Positions 14,753 through 26,100 of a stretch of DNA of 64,000 nt are shown here, piece by piece. The stretch is from assembly GCA_944322855.1 (NCBI GenBank), contig CALUQG010000003.1:62001-126000 (forward strand), given 5' to 3'. How positions within the stretch are numbered: position 1 is the stretch's first letter; every line of letters starts with the position of its first letter. Under the pieces are notes generated by a model that had not been told where the DNA came from, searched no databases, and saw nothing but the letters and a program-made list of their open reading frames with translations. The DNA comes from Candidatus Gastranaerophilales bacterium (GTDB lineage Bacteria; Cyanobacteriota; Vampirovibrionia; Gastranaerophilales; Gastranaerophilaceae). Position numbers and translations under genes: made by a program.

Positions 14753-17017
14753 TTACAAATTTTCTTTGTTATCTTTTTTACGAGGTTTTCTTGATGCAAC
14801 AACTCTTCCGATGTCAGGCGCACAGGTCACTTCGAAATGGAATCTTCCCATTTTTTGATCCATTTCGTATTTGTTGTTTAGTCCAAATCCCCAGTAAAAA
14901 CGTGCAGCCAGATCCTGACTGATATTTACTCTCAGTCCGAGACCCCAGCTCATCAGAAGTTCGCCGCTGTCTATACCGGCACCGTTTGCTTTGTACGGGA
15001 ATATCATACCATTGTCCATAAATACGGCACCTTTTATCATTTCTCTGGGATAAATATAACCGAGTCTGTCTGAGCCTATTCTTTTAGGAAGGAAAGGAAG
15101 AGGAGTTATGACTTCTGCACTTGCAAAATATCCGCTTTTTCCGAGTAAAAGACCCTCTGAATATCCCCTGACTGTAGAAAGACCGCCTATCTGGAACTGT
15201 TCCATCCAAGGTAAATCGTCATTTGGTGAATATTGTCCGGAGAGCCGGAATTGACCTATTATACCTTTTCCAAAATCGTGTAATCTTGTGATATTTCCTT
15301 CGTATTTAAAGAAATCAGTATCTCCTCCGAGTCCTTTAAATCCGACAGAACCGTAATGACCGGTAAACCATATACCTTTTTCTGTATCTTTTCTTGCAGT
15401 GAAGCCTTGAGTCAGAGAAAATGTGCTTTTGTCATAAAATTCAAATCCGGCAATATCAGAGGTTGAACGTCTGATATTTGCTGCGGTGTAGGAACTTATG
15501 TTGGCATCTTGCCTGTCAAACCAGGGATGAGTAGCATAAACAGAATATACCTGAGATGTACCGCCGACACCAAAAGCTCTCATCGGGCCGTTTACGACTG
15601 AAATATTGCCTGCTGAAACAGATGCACCGAGTCTTGTCCCGTATTTGCCTATAGGAATGTTGTAATCGGCAAATCCTACCCTGTTGCCTCTACCTAGATA
15701 TCCGCCGAGTGATAGTCTGTCTCTGAAACCAAACAAGCTGTCAGCAGACAACAAAGCTCCGTATCTTGCCACACCTACAGCCTGTCTTCCCTGATTATCA
15801 GACATAAATGCTATTCTGAACGGGAACGGTTCTTCTGTATTTAATGTAATATCAGTTTCGCCCTGTTCTTCACCTGCATTAAGCCCGACTTTTATTTTAG
15901 CTGTATTGTTGTTGTTGAACTTGATTACGTCTTTTTCAATATCGCTCAGGCGCAAAACTTCGCCTTCTTTCGGGTCAATTCTGTTTTTGATATATGAAGT
16001 CCTTGTCCAGCGGTTCCCTTCAACTTTGACGTTTCCGACAGTACCTTCCATCAATCCGATTTTTAAAACACCGTCACTCAAATCCTGCGGCGGAAGATAT
16101 GCTTTTGATGTTACATAATCTCCGAGAATGTAGCATCTTGTTATACCGTTTACAACTTTTTTAATATCGTTAATAGTAACAGGCTGGCTCAACAATGGAG
16201 CAGCAAGCTGCTGGAGTTCATCCTGTGTGAAAATTTTTGATTCAGGAAATTCAACTTTTATGATTTTTGCTCTTAGTTCATTTGAGTCAGCAGGATTTGA
16301 GAGATTTTTTTCAACAATAATCGGAGGTTTTCCTGATTGCTTTTGTCTGTACTGTGCCCACATATTCAGCTTTTTTACACCTGTCGGAACCGGCACAGGA
16401 TTAATTGCTTCCTGGAGTTTTTCATCCTCGTAAAATTTGTATTTTTGTTCGTCGGCAATAGTCTGTGTATACTCATGTCTCACCTGCTCAAGTGATTTTG
16501 GAACGGGAACATGAGAGGCATTGTTGGTTTTTGAATGCTTTTGTTCATTTTTGTCCCTGTTGGAGGATGCATTTAACAAAGGAACAGCAGGCTTTTGAAT
16601 CTCTGTTTTTTTCTCTGCTTTTTCAGGCATGTTTTCAGAGTTATCCTGTTGTATGACAGGAGGCTGCTTTAAACCCGGTAAATCTATTTTGGGCTTTTCT
16701 ATGTTTGATGAAATGTAGGAATTTATTGCGGAGTCTATATAAGAATTTACATTTATGCCTTCCTGAGAAACAGTTTGTTCCTGTGAAACAGGGATAGGAA
16801 TTTTTGCGGAAGATATAGATTTTTCAAAAACCGGTGGGTTTGAAGATACTGAAGGAACAGGTGCACTCTGAACTACTGCGGCCGTTACCGCCGTATTCGG
16901 GTTTGTTGTTTCCGGAACCGGTGCTGCCCCTCTATAACCACTCCCAACTGCTTGTGCAGATATTGTTATATTTTGACTTAATAAACAAAGGCTTATTAAG
17001 AATAATAATCTCTTCAT
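14753..17017 (-). CDS. TpsB outer-membrane transporter (FhaC/ShlB family)
   Basis: The outer-membrane half of a two-partner secretion system; it recognises the TPS domain of the partner exoprotein and passes it through a 16-strand barrel. At 754 residues it is long for the family (usually ~550-600). Residues 1-~22 are a signal peptide. About 200 residues of Pro/Ser/Gln-rich linker follow. Two POTRA domains lie at ~255-400 (VEFPESKIFTQDELQQ; VEGNRWTRTSYIKNRI), then the barrel, with the conserved VRGY loop at ~617 (GLSTVRGYSEG). After the final strand (FHFEVTCAPD) comes a basic tail, ASRKPRKKDNKENL, which is unusual. It is divergent from the giant exoprotein gene. Confidence 0.92.
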   Translation of the reverse strand: MKRLLFLISLCLLSQNITISAQAVGSGYRGAAPVPETTNPNTAVTAAVVQSAPVPSVSSNPPVFEKSISSAKIPIPVSQEQTVSQEGINVNSYIDSAINSYISSNIEKPKIDLPGLKQPPVIQQDNSENMPEKAEKKTEIQKPAVPLLNASSNRDKNEQKHSKTNNASHVPVPKSLEQVRHEYTQTIADEQKYKFYEDEKLQEAINPVPVPTGVKKLNMWAQYRQKQSGKPPIIVEKNLSNPADSNELRAKIIKVEFPESKIFTQDELQQLAAPLLSQPVTINDIKKVVNGITRCYILGDYVTSKAYLPPQDLSDGVLKIGLMEGTVGNVKVEGNRWTRTSYIKNRIDPKEGEVLRLSDIEKDVIKFNNNNTAKIKVGLNAGEEQGETDITLNTEEPFPFRIAFMSDNQGRQAVGVARYGALLSADSLFGFRDRLSLGGYLGRGNRVGFADYNIPIGKYGTRLGASVSAGNISVVNGPMRAFGVGGTSQVYSVYATHPWFDRQDANISSYTAANIRRSTSDIAGFEFYDKSTFSLTQGFTARKDTEKGIWFTGHYGSVGFKGLGGDTDFFKYEGNITRLHDFGKGIIGQFRLSGQYSPNDDLPWMEQFQIGGLSTVRGYSEGLLLGKSGYFASAEVITPLPFLPKRIGSDRLGYIYPREMIKGAVFMDNGMIFPYKANGAGIDSGELLMSWGLGLRVNISQDLAARFYWGFGLNNKYEMDQKMGRFHFEVTCAPDIGRVVASRKPRKKDNKENL

Positions 17018-17168
17018 CCTAATCTAACTTCCTACAAGTAATATAAATATATCTTATTTTTGATTTCAAAGTCAATAAACTTGAAAAAAGTATTAATACG
17101 TATAAATTATTTACTGAGAAAAATTCTTAAGTTATGATAGAATAGATTAGGTAGTTACGGGATATTTT
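17018..17168. promoter_or_regulatory. Divergent tpsB/tpsA control region
   Basis: This 151-bp AT-rich gap separates the divergent tps genes. The 9-base sequence TAGATTAGG occurs once on each strand (complement at 17018-17026, touching the tpsB start; forward at 17143-17151), so both leaders carry it in the sense direction. For tpsA a possible promoter is TTACTG (17110-17115), 17 bases, TATGAT (17133-17138). The ribosome site before ATG 17169 is weak (ACGGGA). Confidence 0.4.
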
Positions 17169-20100
17169 ATGAAAAAGATTGGCAAGAAAAAATTTAACAC
17201 AAGCTACTTAAAATTATTTAAACAATCTTTAGCATTGTCATTTTCTCTGGCCGTTTTTGGTGTGGGTGCTTCATCTTCTTATGCAACAACAATTACTCCT
17301 GATGCAAATTTTTCTACAAATGTGAGTACATCAGGAAATACAACCAGTATTTCAGGAGGTATAGAAGCCGGCAGCAGTACAAATATATTGCATTTTTATG
17401 ATTTTAACCTTTCACAGGGAGATATTGCCAATTTTATTATGGGGTTTGGAGTCAACAAATATGTAGGACTTGTTGATAAACAGATTGTAATAAACGGTAT
17501 ATTAAATTCTTTTAAAAACGGAACAATCGGCGGAGATGTAATGTTTGTTTCTCCTGAGGGCATGCTTGTCGGGCAATCGGGTATACTGAATGTCGGCAGT
17601 CTTCAGCTTGTGACTCCGAATCAAACCTCTTATGACAGTGTAATTGCTCAGGGTCGTAGAGTTAGCCTGTCATCGATAAACAGATTGAAGTCAGACAGTG
17701 ATACTTCTTCAACAGAAATATACGGAAAAATATTTTCTTCCGGTGCTATAAATCTTGAAGATGCCAACAAAATTACCCTCGGTATGGAATCTGATATAGT
17801 TTCAGGGTTTAATGCAAACGGTTTTGCTAAAACAAGAACAGGTGATTTATCCGGTATTGTAAATGATGAAGGTATAGTTGATGCTCAATATATGAGCGGA
17901 AATTCAGGAAATATCAAAATTGTATCAAAAAGTATAGCTGCGGAAGATACTTTTTCAAGAGAAAGTCTTATTCAGTCAACAGGCGATGTTACGATAAATA
18001 CCCCTAGTACCAGCGCAACACAAATTTCGCTTACTTCAAAAGTCGAAGCAGGCGGCGATGTTACAATAGGGAACTTTAACGAAACAAGCCCTACAGAGTC
18101 TACAACAACAGTAAATCTTTATAATACCGTTAATTCCAAAGGGAATATATCTGTCAACGGCGATACCGCATACATAGGAAGTGATGCGGACTTAAATGCA
18201 TCTTCTCCTGGCGGAACAATAGAAACAAATACGAGATTAAGATTAACTCTTAATTCTGATATGACAGCTGATTCAGGTATAAAGATTAATTCAATTGCCA
18301 ATTTTGAGCAGGGCGCAAATTCTTCAATTAAAAATTTGTCTACAGGTAATATCAATATAAACTCCGTAAACCTGAATCAAAATGAAGGTGCGGTTATTAC
18401 TAACGAAGGGCAGGGTGATATAATAATTGACTCTCCCGGTATAGTCAGTTTGCAAAAAATAGATGCACAAAACGGAAGCATCGATATTTCTACTGACAAT
18501 TTAAGCCTTAACAATGAAATATCTTCTACCGGTGATATAGATTTGACAGCAAGTTCGATAGAACAAACATCGGATGATTTTACCGCACTCAATTCCGGTA
18601 ATAATATTACAATCAATACAACATCCGGGAATATAGGCTCTGCTTCCCAGTCTATCAATCTTTCAGCGGCAGGCACCGTGTCACTGGATGCAACTACAGC
18701 ACCTGAAGGCAGTGCTGCTTATATAAAAGGACAGGGCGAAAATGATTTAAATCTTGCCCAGGGAACAAACCTTGTGTCTTTGGATGCAACAAGTGAAAAC
18801 GGAATAAAAATCTCAGGAAATATATCCGCTAACAGAGATGTTAACCTTACTGCATCAACGGGAATTACGCAGGATTCTGGCACTACTGTTTCCAGCAGAG
18901 TCGGTGATGTAAATCTTACAAATACAACCTCCGGTGACATAACTACCGGTAATCTGACGAGCAGAAATGAAAGTGTGAATGTAACCAATGAAGCAGCAGA
19001 CGGCTCTGTAACAATAGGTGGAGTCATAAATGCTTCAAACGGCGGAGTGAATATTTCTGCAGACAACAGTATTACTCAATCCGTTCCTACTCCTTCAATT
19101 AATGCAGGACAGGATGTTAATTTGACTGCGACAAAAGGCGATGTCGGTTCGGATGAACAAAGAATTGTGGTTACAACAGACGGTGCTGTCAATGTCAACG
19201 CAGGCCAGGCTGCTAATATAGAAGGTCAGGATACGGATATTGATTTGTCTAAAATCCATGCCGGTACTGATTACAATCTTGCTGCTAAAGGTGAAGGTTC
19301 AATTATTCTTGGAGAAGGCCCTTTCCATAATGAACATGGCGGTATAGAGCTTGAAACTGACAAAGTTTTAAATATAACAGATGATATCACAGCGGTTGGT
19401 GATATTACTCTTATTTCCGGAAACGGAATAACTCAAAGCGATGGGACAAGAATAGAAAGCGGTCTGGGTGATGCTCAAAGCGGTAATATAGAAATTACGA
19501 ATACAGGAGAGGGCGGAATTACAATCACGTCGGCAACATCAAATAAAGGCGGCATTACTATTTCTAACAGTGATACTGCAACAGGTGATGTTTCTGTCGG
19601 GGGAATTATTGCCAACGGTGGAGATATAAGTGTAACTAACAGCGCAGAATCAGGCAGTGTTCTTATAAATAATACAATTTCATCTGATTCAAATATAGAA
19701 ATTACGTCAAATAAAGATATTACACAAAGTGCGGATATTCAGGGAGTTGCTATAGATGCACAGAACAATGTCAGCCTCACTGCAGCAGGAACAGTCGGAA
19801 CACAGGATAATGCAATAATACTGAATGCAGGAAATGTTGTGAACGGCGCTGGAGTTGACATTTATCTGGAAAGTCCTGATGAAGACTTGACTCTAGGGGC
19901 TATTGCCGCTCAGAATAATTTAAACTTAAAAACAACAGGTTCAAGTCCTAAAGATATTACACTTACAGATGCGATTTCAGGTGTTAATATTAACATTGAT
20001 GCAACAGGAAGCATTTATCAAGAAACAGAAGATGCTGCAGAAAAAACCATAACAGCCGGAAACAGCTTGAATTTGACTGCTCAACAGGGTAGTATTGGTG

Positions 20101-23100
20101 ATTCATCAGGAGATACTCTGAAAACAATCGGGTTTTCACTCGGTGAAAACGGAACTTTGAGTGCAAATGCTCAAAACGGTTCTGTTGCAATAAACGGTAT
20201 TGAAACAGACATAGATACTGCATCTGTAAACGCAGGTAATAATATCGATATTATTACAACTACCTCAGGGAATATCACTGTTTCAAATGAACAAAATGTA
20301 ACCGGTCATATAAATCTTGATTCTGCTGAAAATATTGCACTGAATAAAGCAATATCAGCTTCGGAAGATATTACCGTCAATGCAAAAGGCGATTTGACCC
20401 AGAGTGCCGATTTGACAGGAACAGCTCTTACTTCTCAAAAAGATATAACAATAACGGCAGCTAATGCAGGTTCTGAAGAAAAAGCTGTAATTGTTGATGC
20501 ACAGGGTGTTGTTAATGTCGGAAATGAAGAAAATCATGCCGGAAACCTCTATCTTGAAGACAATACCGGTGATTTTACAATCGGTCAGATGTTTGCTGAC
20601 GAAAATCTGTCATTGAAAGCTCAAGGAAATATAATACAGGCGGATGACAGTGTTGTCGGAATTACATCATCCGGAACGGTTACTGTTGAAAGTGATACAG
20701 GCAGTATCGGAAGTGAAAATTCTTCATTAAAACTCAATATTGCAGGAGATGAGTCTTCCTTTAATGTTGTAAAATCTGAAAATGTCTATGTTGAAAGTTT
20801 GGATAGCGACTTAAATACAGGAAATATAAATGCCCAAAATACTGTGGATATAAAAACAACAGGCTCAGGCGGCGTAAACCTCAACGGTGTTATTACAGCC
20901 AATGATGTCACAATTGCAGCGGTTGACAGTATAATACAAAACCCTGAGCTTGAATCTATTGTAATAGACGCTCAAGGCAATCTTGTTTTGTCTTCTCAAC
21001 AGGGAAATATCGGTGCAACAGGAGAAAATGGTTCTTCAATCAATTTTTCCAGCTCTGCACTCAGTGCAAATGCTCAGGAAGGTTCTGTGTACCTGAATGG
21101 TATTGAAACAACTATAAACACTAATGATATTATTGCAAGACAGGACATAGACCTTACAACAACAGGCTCAGGTGATATAAATGTTGAGGATGCAATCACA
21201 GCAGAGGGGCATATAACTCTTAATGCGGCTGATGAATTGAATCTTAACGGTGCTTTGACAGCGAATGAGTATATCGATATAGCTGCAAACGGCGGAAATA
21301 TAGTGCTTAATTCAGCCCTTAGCGCAGGAACTGACATCGGTGTTACAGCAAGCGGCAGTATTACTCAGGCGGATACTTTTAATGATACGGTTTTGAATGC
21401 AGGAAAAGATATAAATCTTTCTGCCGGCGCTGATATCGGCTCTGAAGGTAAATCTATTCTTGTCAGTGCACAGGGTGTTGTGAATGCGGAAGCCGGAGCA
21501 GCTGACGTGCCTGTACCCGGAAGTGTTTATATCCAGAGTCCGCAGCAGTCACTTACACTCGGTAAAATTACTGCTTCCAATAACGTAAATCTTGCTGCTG
21601 CAGGTTCAAACAGTGATGTTATACTGACAGACAAAGTCACAGGCGGAAATGTTTCGATAAAAGCCGATAATAATATTTTGCAGAATTTGGCATCAGAAGA
21701 AACCGATCGTTCAATAGAAACATCAGGAAATCTCAATCTTGAAGCTGTTAACGGAAACATCGGCGAAACTGATAATGCAATTGATTTTTCATCACAGGGC
21801 AGCTTATCCGCTTCTGCGGCAAATGGCTCTGTAGTTTTGAACGGTATAGATACGGATATTAATACAAGTTCTATAACTGCTCAAAAAGATATCGACCTTT
21901 CGACACAAAACACAGGAAAAATTACTGTTTCAGATAATATTACAACAGCAGACGGCTATATAAGATTGAATTCTGCGGAATCTCTTGAACTGAACAAAAA
22001 TCTTTCCGCCGGCAGATATGTTGAACTTAGCGCCAATGGCGGTGTTATACAGGATAGTACAACCTCTATTACAAGCGGTACAAATTCCTCTTCATCTGCA
22101 GATGATTCTTATGTCTCTGTTTCCAATGCTCAGGGCGGAAATATTACACTTGAAAATATTGTGTCCAAAGGAGATGTAACTGTTAATAATGCTGCTTTAG
22201 AGGAAGGTTCTGCATCCGGAAATATTACGCTTGGCAGTATTACAGCTTCTGACGGAGCAATAACCGTAAATAATGAGATTGGTAATATTTCTCATAGCGG
22301 AAATGGAATGCTTTCTTCGTCCGGAAATATCAAATTTGATGCTGCAGGTGATGTAGGCTCTTTACAAAACAGTATGCTTCTTGCTTCTCAGGGAACTGTT
22401 GAAGCAAACGGAAACAATGTCTTTTTGGAAAGCAGCGGACAGGATTTGAAAATTGCAGGTATAAACAGTTCAAAAGAGGCTGCAAACGGTACTGTGAACC
22501 TTAAGACCACCGGCTCCGGGGATATCCATTTTGAAGGACTTGTCAAAGGCGGCAATATTTCTGTTGATTCAGCTCAAAGTATTACACAGAGTGTACCTTT
22601 GCCAAAAGCAATTGAAGCATCTTCTGATTTAACATTGAAAGCTAACGGCGGAAGCATTGGTTCTGCTGATAATGCGTTGAGATTTTCTTCCGCAGGAAAT
22701 CTTGAGGCTCAGGCATCAGAGGCTGTTGTGCTAAACGGCATTGATACGGATATTATAACAAGTGCTATCTCTGCCGGTACGGATATTGACCTTACAACCA
22801 CAATAGATCAGGATGATACAAAGGGTAATATTATTGTCAACAATACTTTGAATGCTGAAAGAGGCTATGTAACACTGGATTCTGCGAAAGGTCTGAATAT
22901 TAATAACGACATATCCGCATTGTATGATGTGACGCTGAATGCTCAAAACGGTGATATAAACCTGAATTCTCAAATTACCCCTGCTGGCGCATTGATAATG
23001 GAGGCGAACGGGAATATCACTCAAACCGGAGGAAAACTTCTTTCAACAGGCGATATGTATATAACATCAAACGGTGGAAATATCACACTGACAGATATTT

Positions 23101-26100
23101 CTTCGGATGGGGCCGGTATTGATATTACGGCTAACGAAGTTACTGACCCGGAAGGAGGCACTGTTGTCTCAGGAGATATTACATTAGGAACCTTATCTGC
23201 GCGAGAGGATATTAATATAACCAATAACGCTACAGGAAAAGATGTTACCCTTAATGGTAATATAGATGGTACAGATGGCAATTCAGCAGGAAAACTTACT
23301 ATTGCATCCAAAGGCGATACAACTGTTAACGGTTCAGTCTATGCCGACGGTGTAGATATAGATTCAGAAAATAATATTGAAATTAACAATAATATTAATG
23401 CAAATAGTGGCAGTGTAGATTTTGTTACCCACGACGGTGATATTATAGTTAATGGTGAAATAGAAGGGGCTGGAATTACTTTAAACTCGGCTTTAAATAT
23501 AGAAGTTAATAAATCTATCGCTGATTCTAGCGGTACTGTTTTATTAACAACACAAAACGGTGATATTGATATTGCTGCTGATGTATATGGCTCTAATACT
23601 GCAAAAATTATAGCAAACGGAAATATCACTCAAACCGGCGGAACAATAGAGGCAGACGGCTCTGGTGATTCTGTTAATGTTATTTCAAACGGCGGAAATA
23701 TTACACTCAATGGTGTTGATGCCTATGGTTATCTAACAATTACGGCAAACGAAATATCTTTAGACGACGGAACTGTAAAATCCGGTGACATTACTCTTGG
23801 CGGAACTATATCCAGCGGAGAAGAAACAACTATAACAAACAAAGGTGCAGGTAGAGATGTTATTATTAACGGTTCTATAGTCGCCAACGGTCTGGATTAT
23901 TCACCATACGGACTTCAGATTACTTCAAAAGGGGATATTGTTCAAAATTCTTCTGATGCATCAATAAAAAGTGATTACAATATTATACTTGACGCTCAGG
24001 GAAATATCGGTTCTGACGGCCAGTATGTAAAAATAGATACTCCTGCTGATAAAGCGAGTGTTGTTGAAGCAAACGGCCAAAATGTCTACCTTCAAGGAAA
24101 CAAGCTGGATATTGCAGGTATAAACAAAGACTCGGCTGAAGTATCCGGAGTTGTTGACATATATGCTCCTGAAGAAGTAAATATTTCAGGACTTATTAAA
24201 GGCGGAGATGTTTCTATTTACGGATATCATGGCATCAGTCAATCAGAAACTCTTGATCTTGCTGTTGATGCCGGAAATCTTTCACTTTCTTCCGGCGGAA
24301 ATATTGGCTCAGCCTCAAATGCTCTTGATATAAAAGTTGCAGAAGACGGAAATGTTGAAGCGCAATCTGTTAATGATATTTATTTAAACAGTCCCCAAGG
24401 TAATCTTTCAACAGGTACAATCACAAGTACCAACGGCACTGTTGATATAAATTCATCTTCCTCATTGAACATGAACGGGTTAATATCGGGCAGCAACGTA
24501 AATTTAACGGCTGTTAACGATATTACTCAAAACAAGGATATAGATAAATCAATCCAAGTCCAAAATGCACTGAACATCACAAGTACGAATGGAAGTATCG
24601 GCCAGGCTGCAACAGATACAGAACCGGCTAACGCAATTGATTTTTCGGCAGGGTCATTGTCTGCATCCGCACAAAACGGGTCTGTTGTACTTAACGGTGT
24701 AGATACAAGCATTGAAACTAATGATGTTGTTGCCGGCGGCAGTATTGATATATCTACAACAGGTGCCGGAAGCAGTATCACTGTCACAGAAGCTTTAAAC
24801 TCCGGCGGATATGTAAACCTTGATTCTGCGGCAGGACTTGTTTTAAACGGAGATATTACGGCTGTTGATTCTGTTTCTCTCGGGGCGCAGACTGATATAT
24901 TGCTGAACCACATAATAACTGCCGGTACTGATATTAATGTTGATGCAGCAGGGAATATTACTCAAGATACTGCAAGCAGCAATGTAGTGCTGAATGCAGG
25001 AAACAATATCGCTTTAAATGCAGGGCTGGATATAGGCCAGCAGAATAAAGCAATAGCGCTTAATGCTGACGGAAATGTATCGGCAGCAGGGCAGAATATT
25101 TATCTTACAAGTCCGAATAAAAACTTTACAATAGCCTCCGTAACATCAACAAATAACGGAAATGTTAATCTTTCAACAACAGGTTCAGGAAATATTCATT
25201 TTGACGGATTAGTTAAGGGTGGAAACATTAATATTAATTCTGCAGGAGGCATAACCCAGAATACTTCTCTTGATAAATCTATAGAAGCATCAGAAGATTT
25301 GATTTTAACGGCAAATGACGGCGATATCGGAGAAGCTCAAAACGGCAATTTACCTGCTAATGCTATAGACTTTTCAGCCGGCAGTGTTGAAGCTCACGCT
25401 GACAGAGGTTCTGTTGTATTAAACGGTGTTGACAGTGATATCAACACAGGTGATATTACTGCTTTGAATAATATAGATTTGACAACAACAAACTCCGGTC
25501 AGATTACTGTTGCATCTGAGCTTTCTACGGAAACAGGATATATAAATCTTGATTCGGCAGAGGGGCTTGTTTTAAATGAAAATGTTACATCAAAAAACAG
25601 TTATGTATCGCTAGGGTCGCAAAACGGTGATGTGATTTTGAATGCAATAGTTACTGCTGCTCAGGATATTAATATAGACACAAACGGAGATATTATCCAG
25701 CAAACAACTGATACTGCTTTGAATGCCGGTCAGGATATTAATATTATTTCTGCACAAAATGCAGGCTCTTCTTCAAATTCACTGCTGGTTAATGCCGGAA
25801 ATGAAGTTAATGCAAACGGTCAAAATCTGTATCTTGAAGATAATACAGGTGATTTTGTTCTGGGTGAAATAAATGCTCAAAACTATGCGCAATTGACAGC
25901 CGAAGGAAATATTAAGCAGTCTGATACTTCTCAAACTTCCGTGACTTCTGGCGGAAATGTTTCATTGATAAGCAAAAACGGAAATATCGGGTTGTCTGCC
26001 GATGAGGCCGTAAAAACAAATGTTGCAGGTAATGTAAATGCTCAGGCTGAAAAAGGCAGTGTTTATTTTAACTCTGACGGAAACTTTAATGCAGGAAATA

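Noticed and set aside
14743-14823. Longer start for the small exported protein after tpsB
   Set aside because: It would overlap tpsB and hide the signal peptide; ATG 14742 has GGAG upstream.
17018-17151. Invertible promoter between tpsB and tpsA
   Set aside because: Only 9 bp of inverted repeat with no recombinase gene nearby; paired regulatory elements explain it better.
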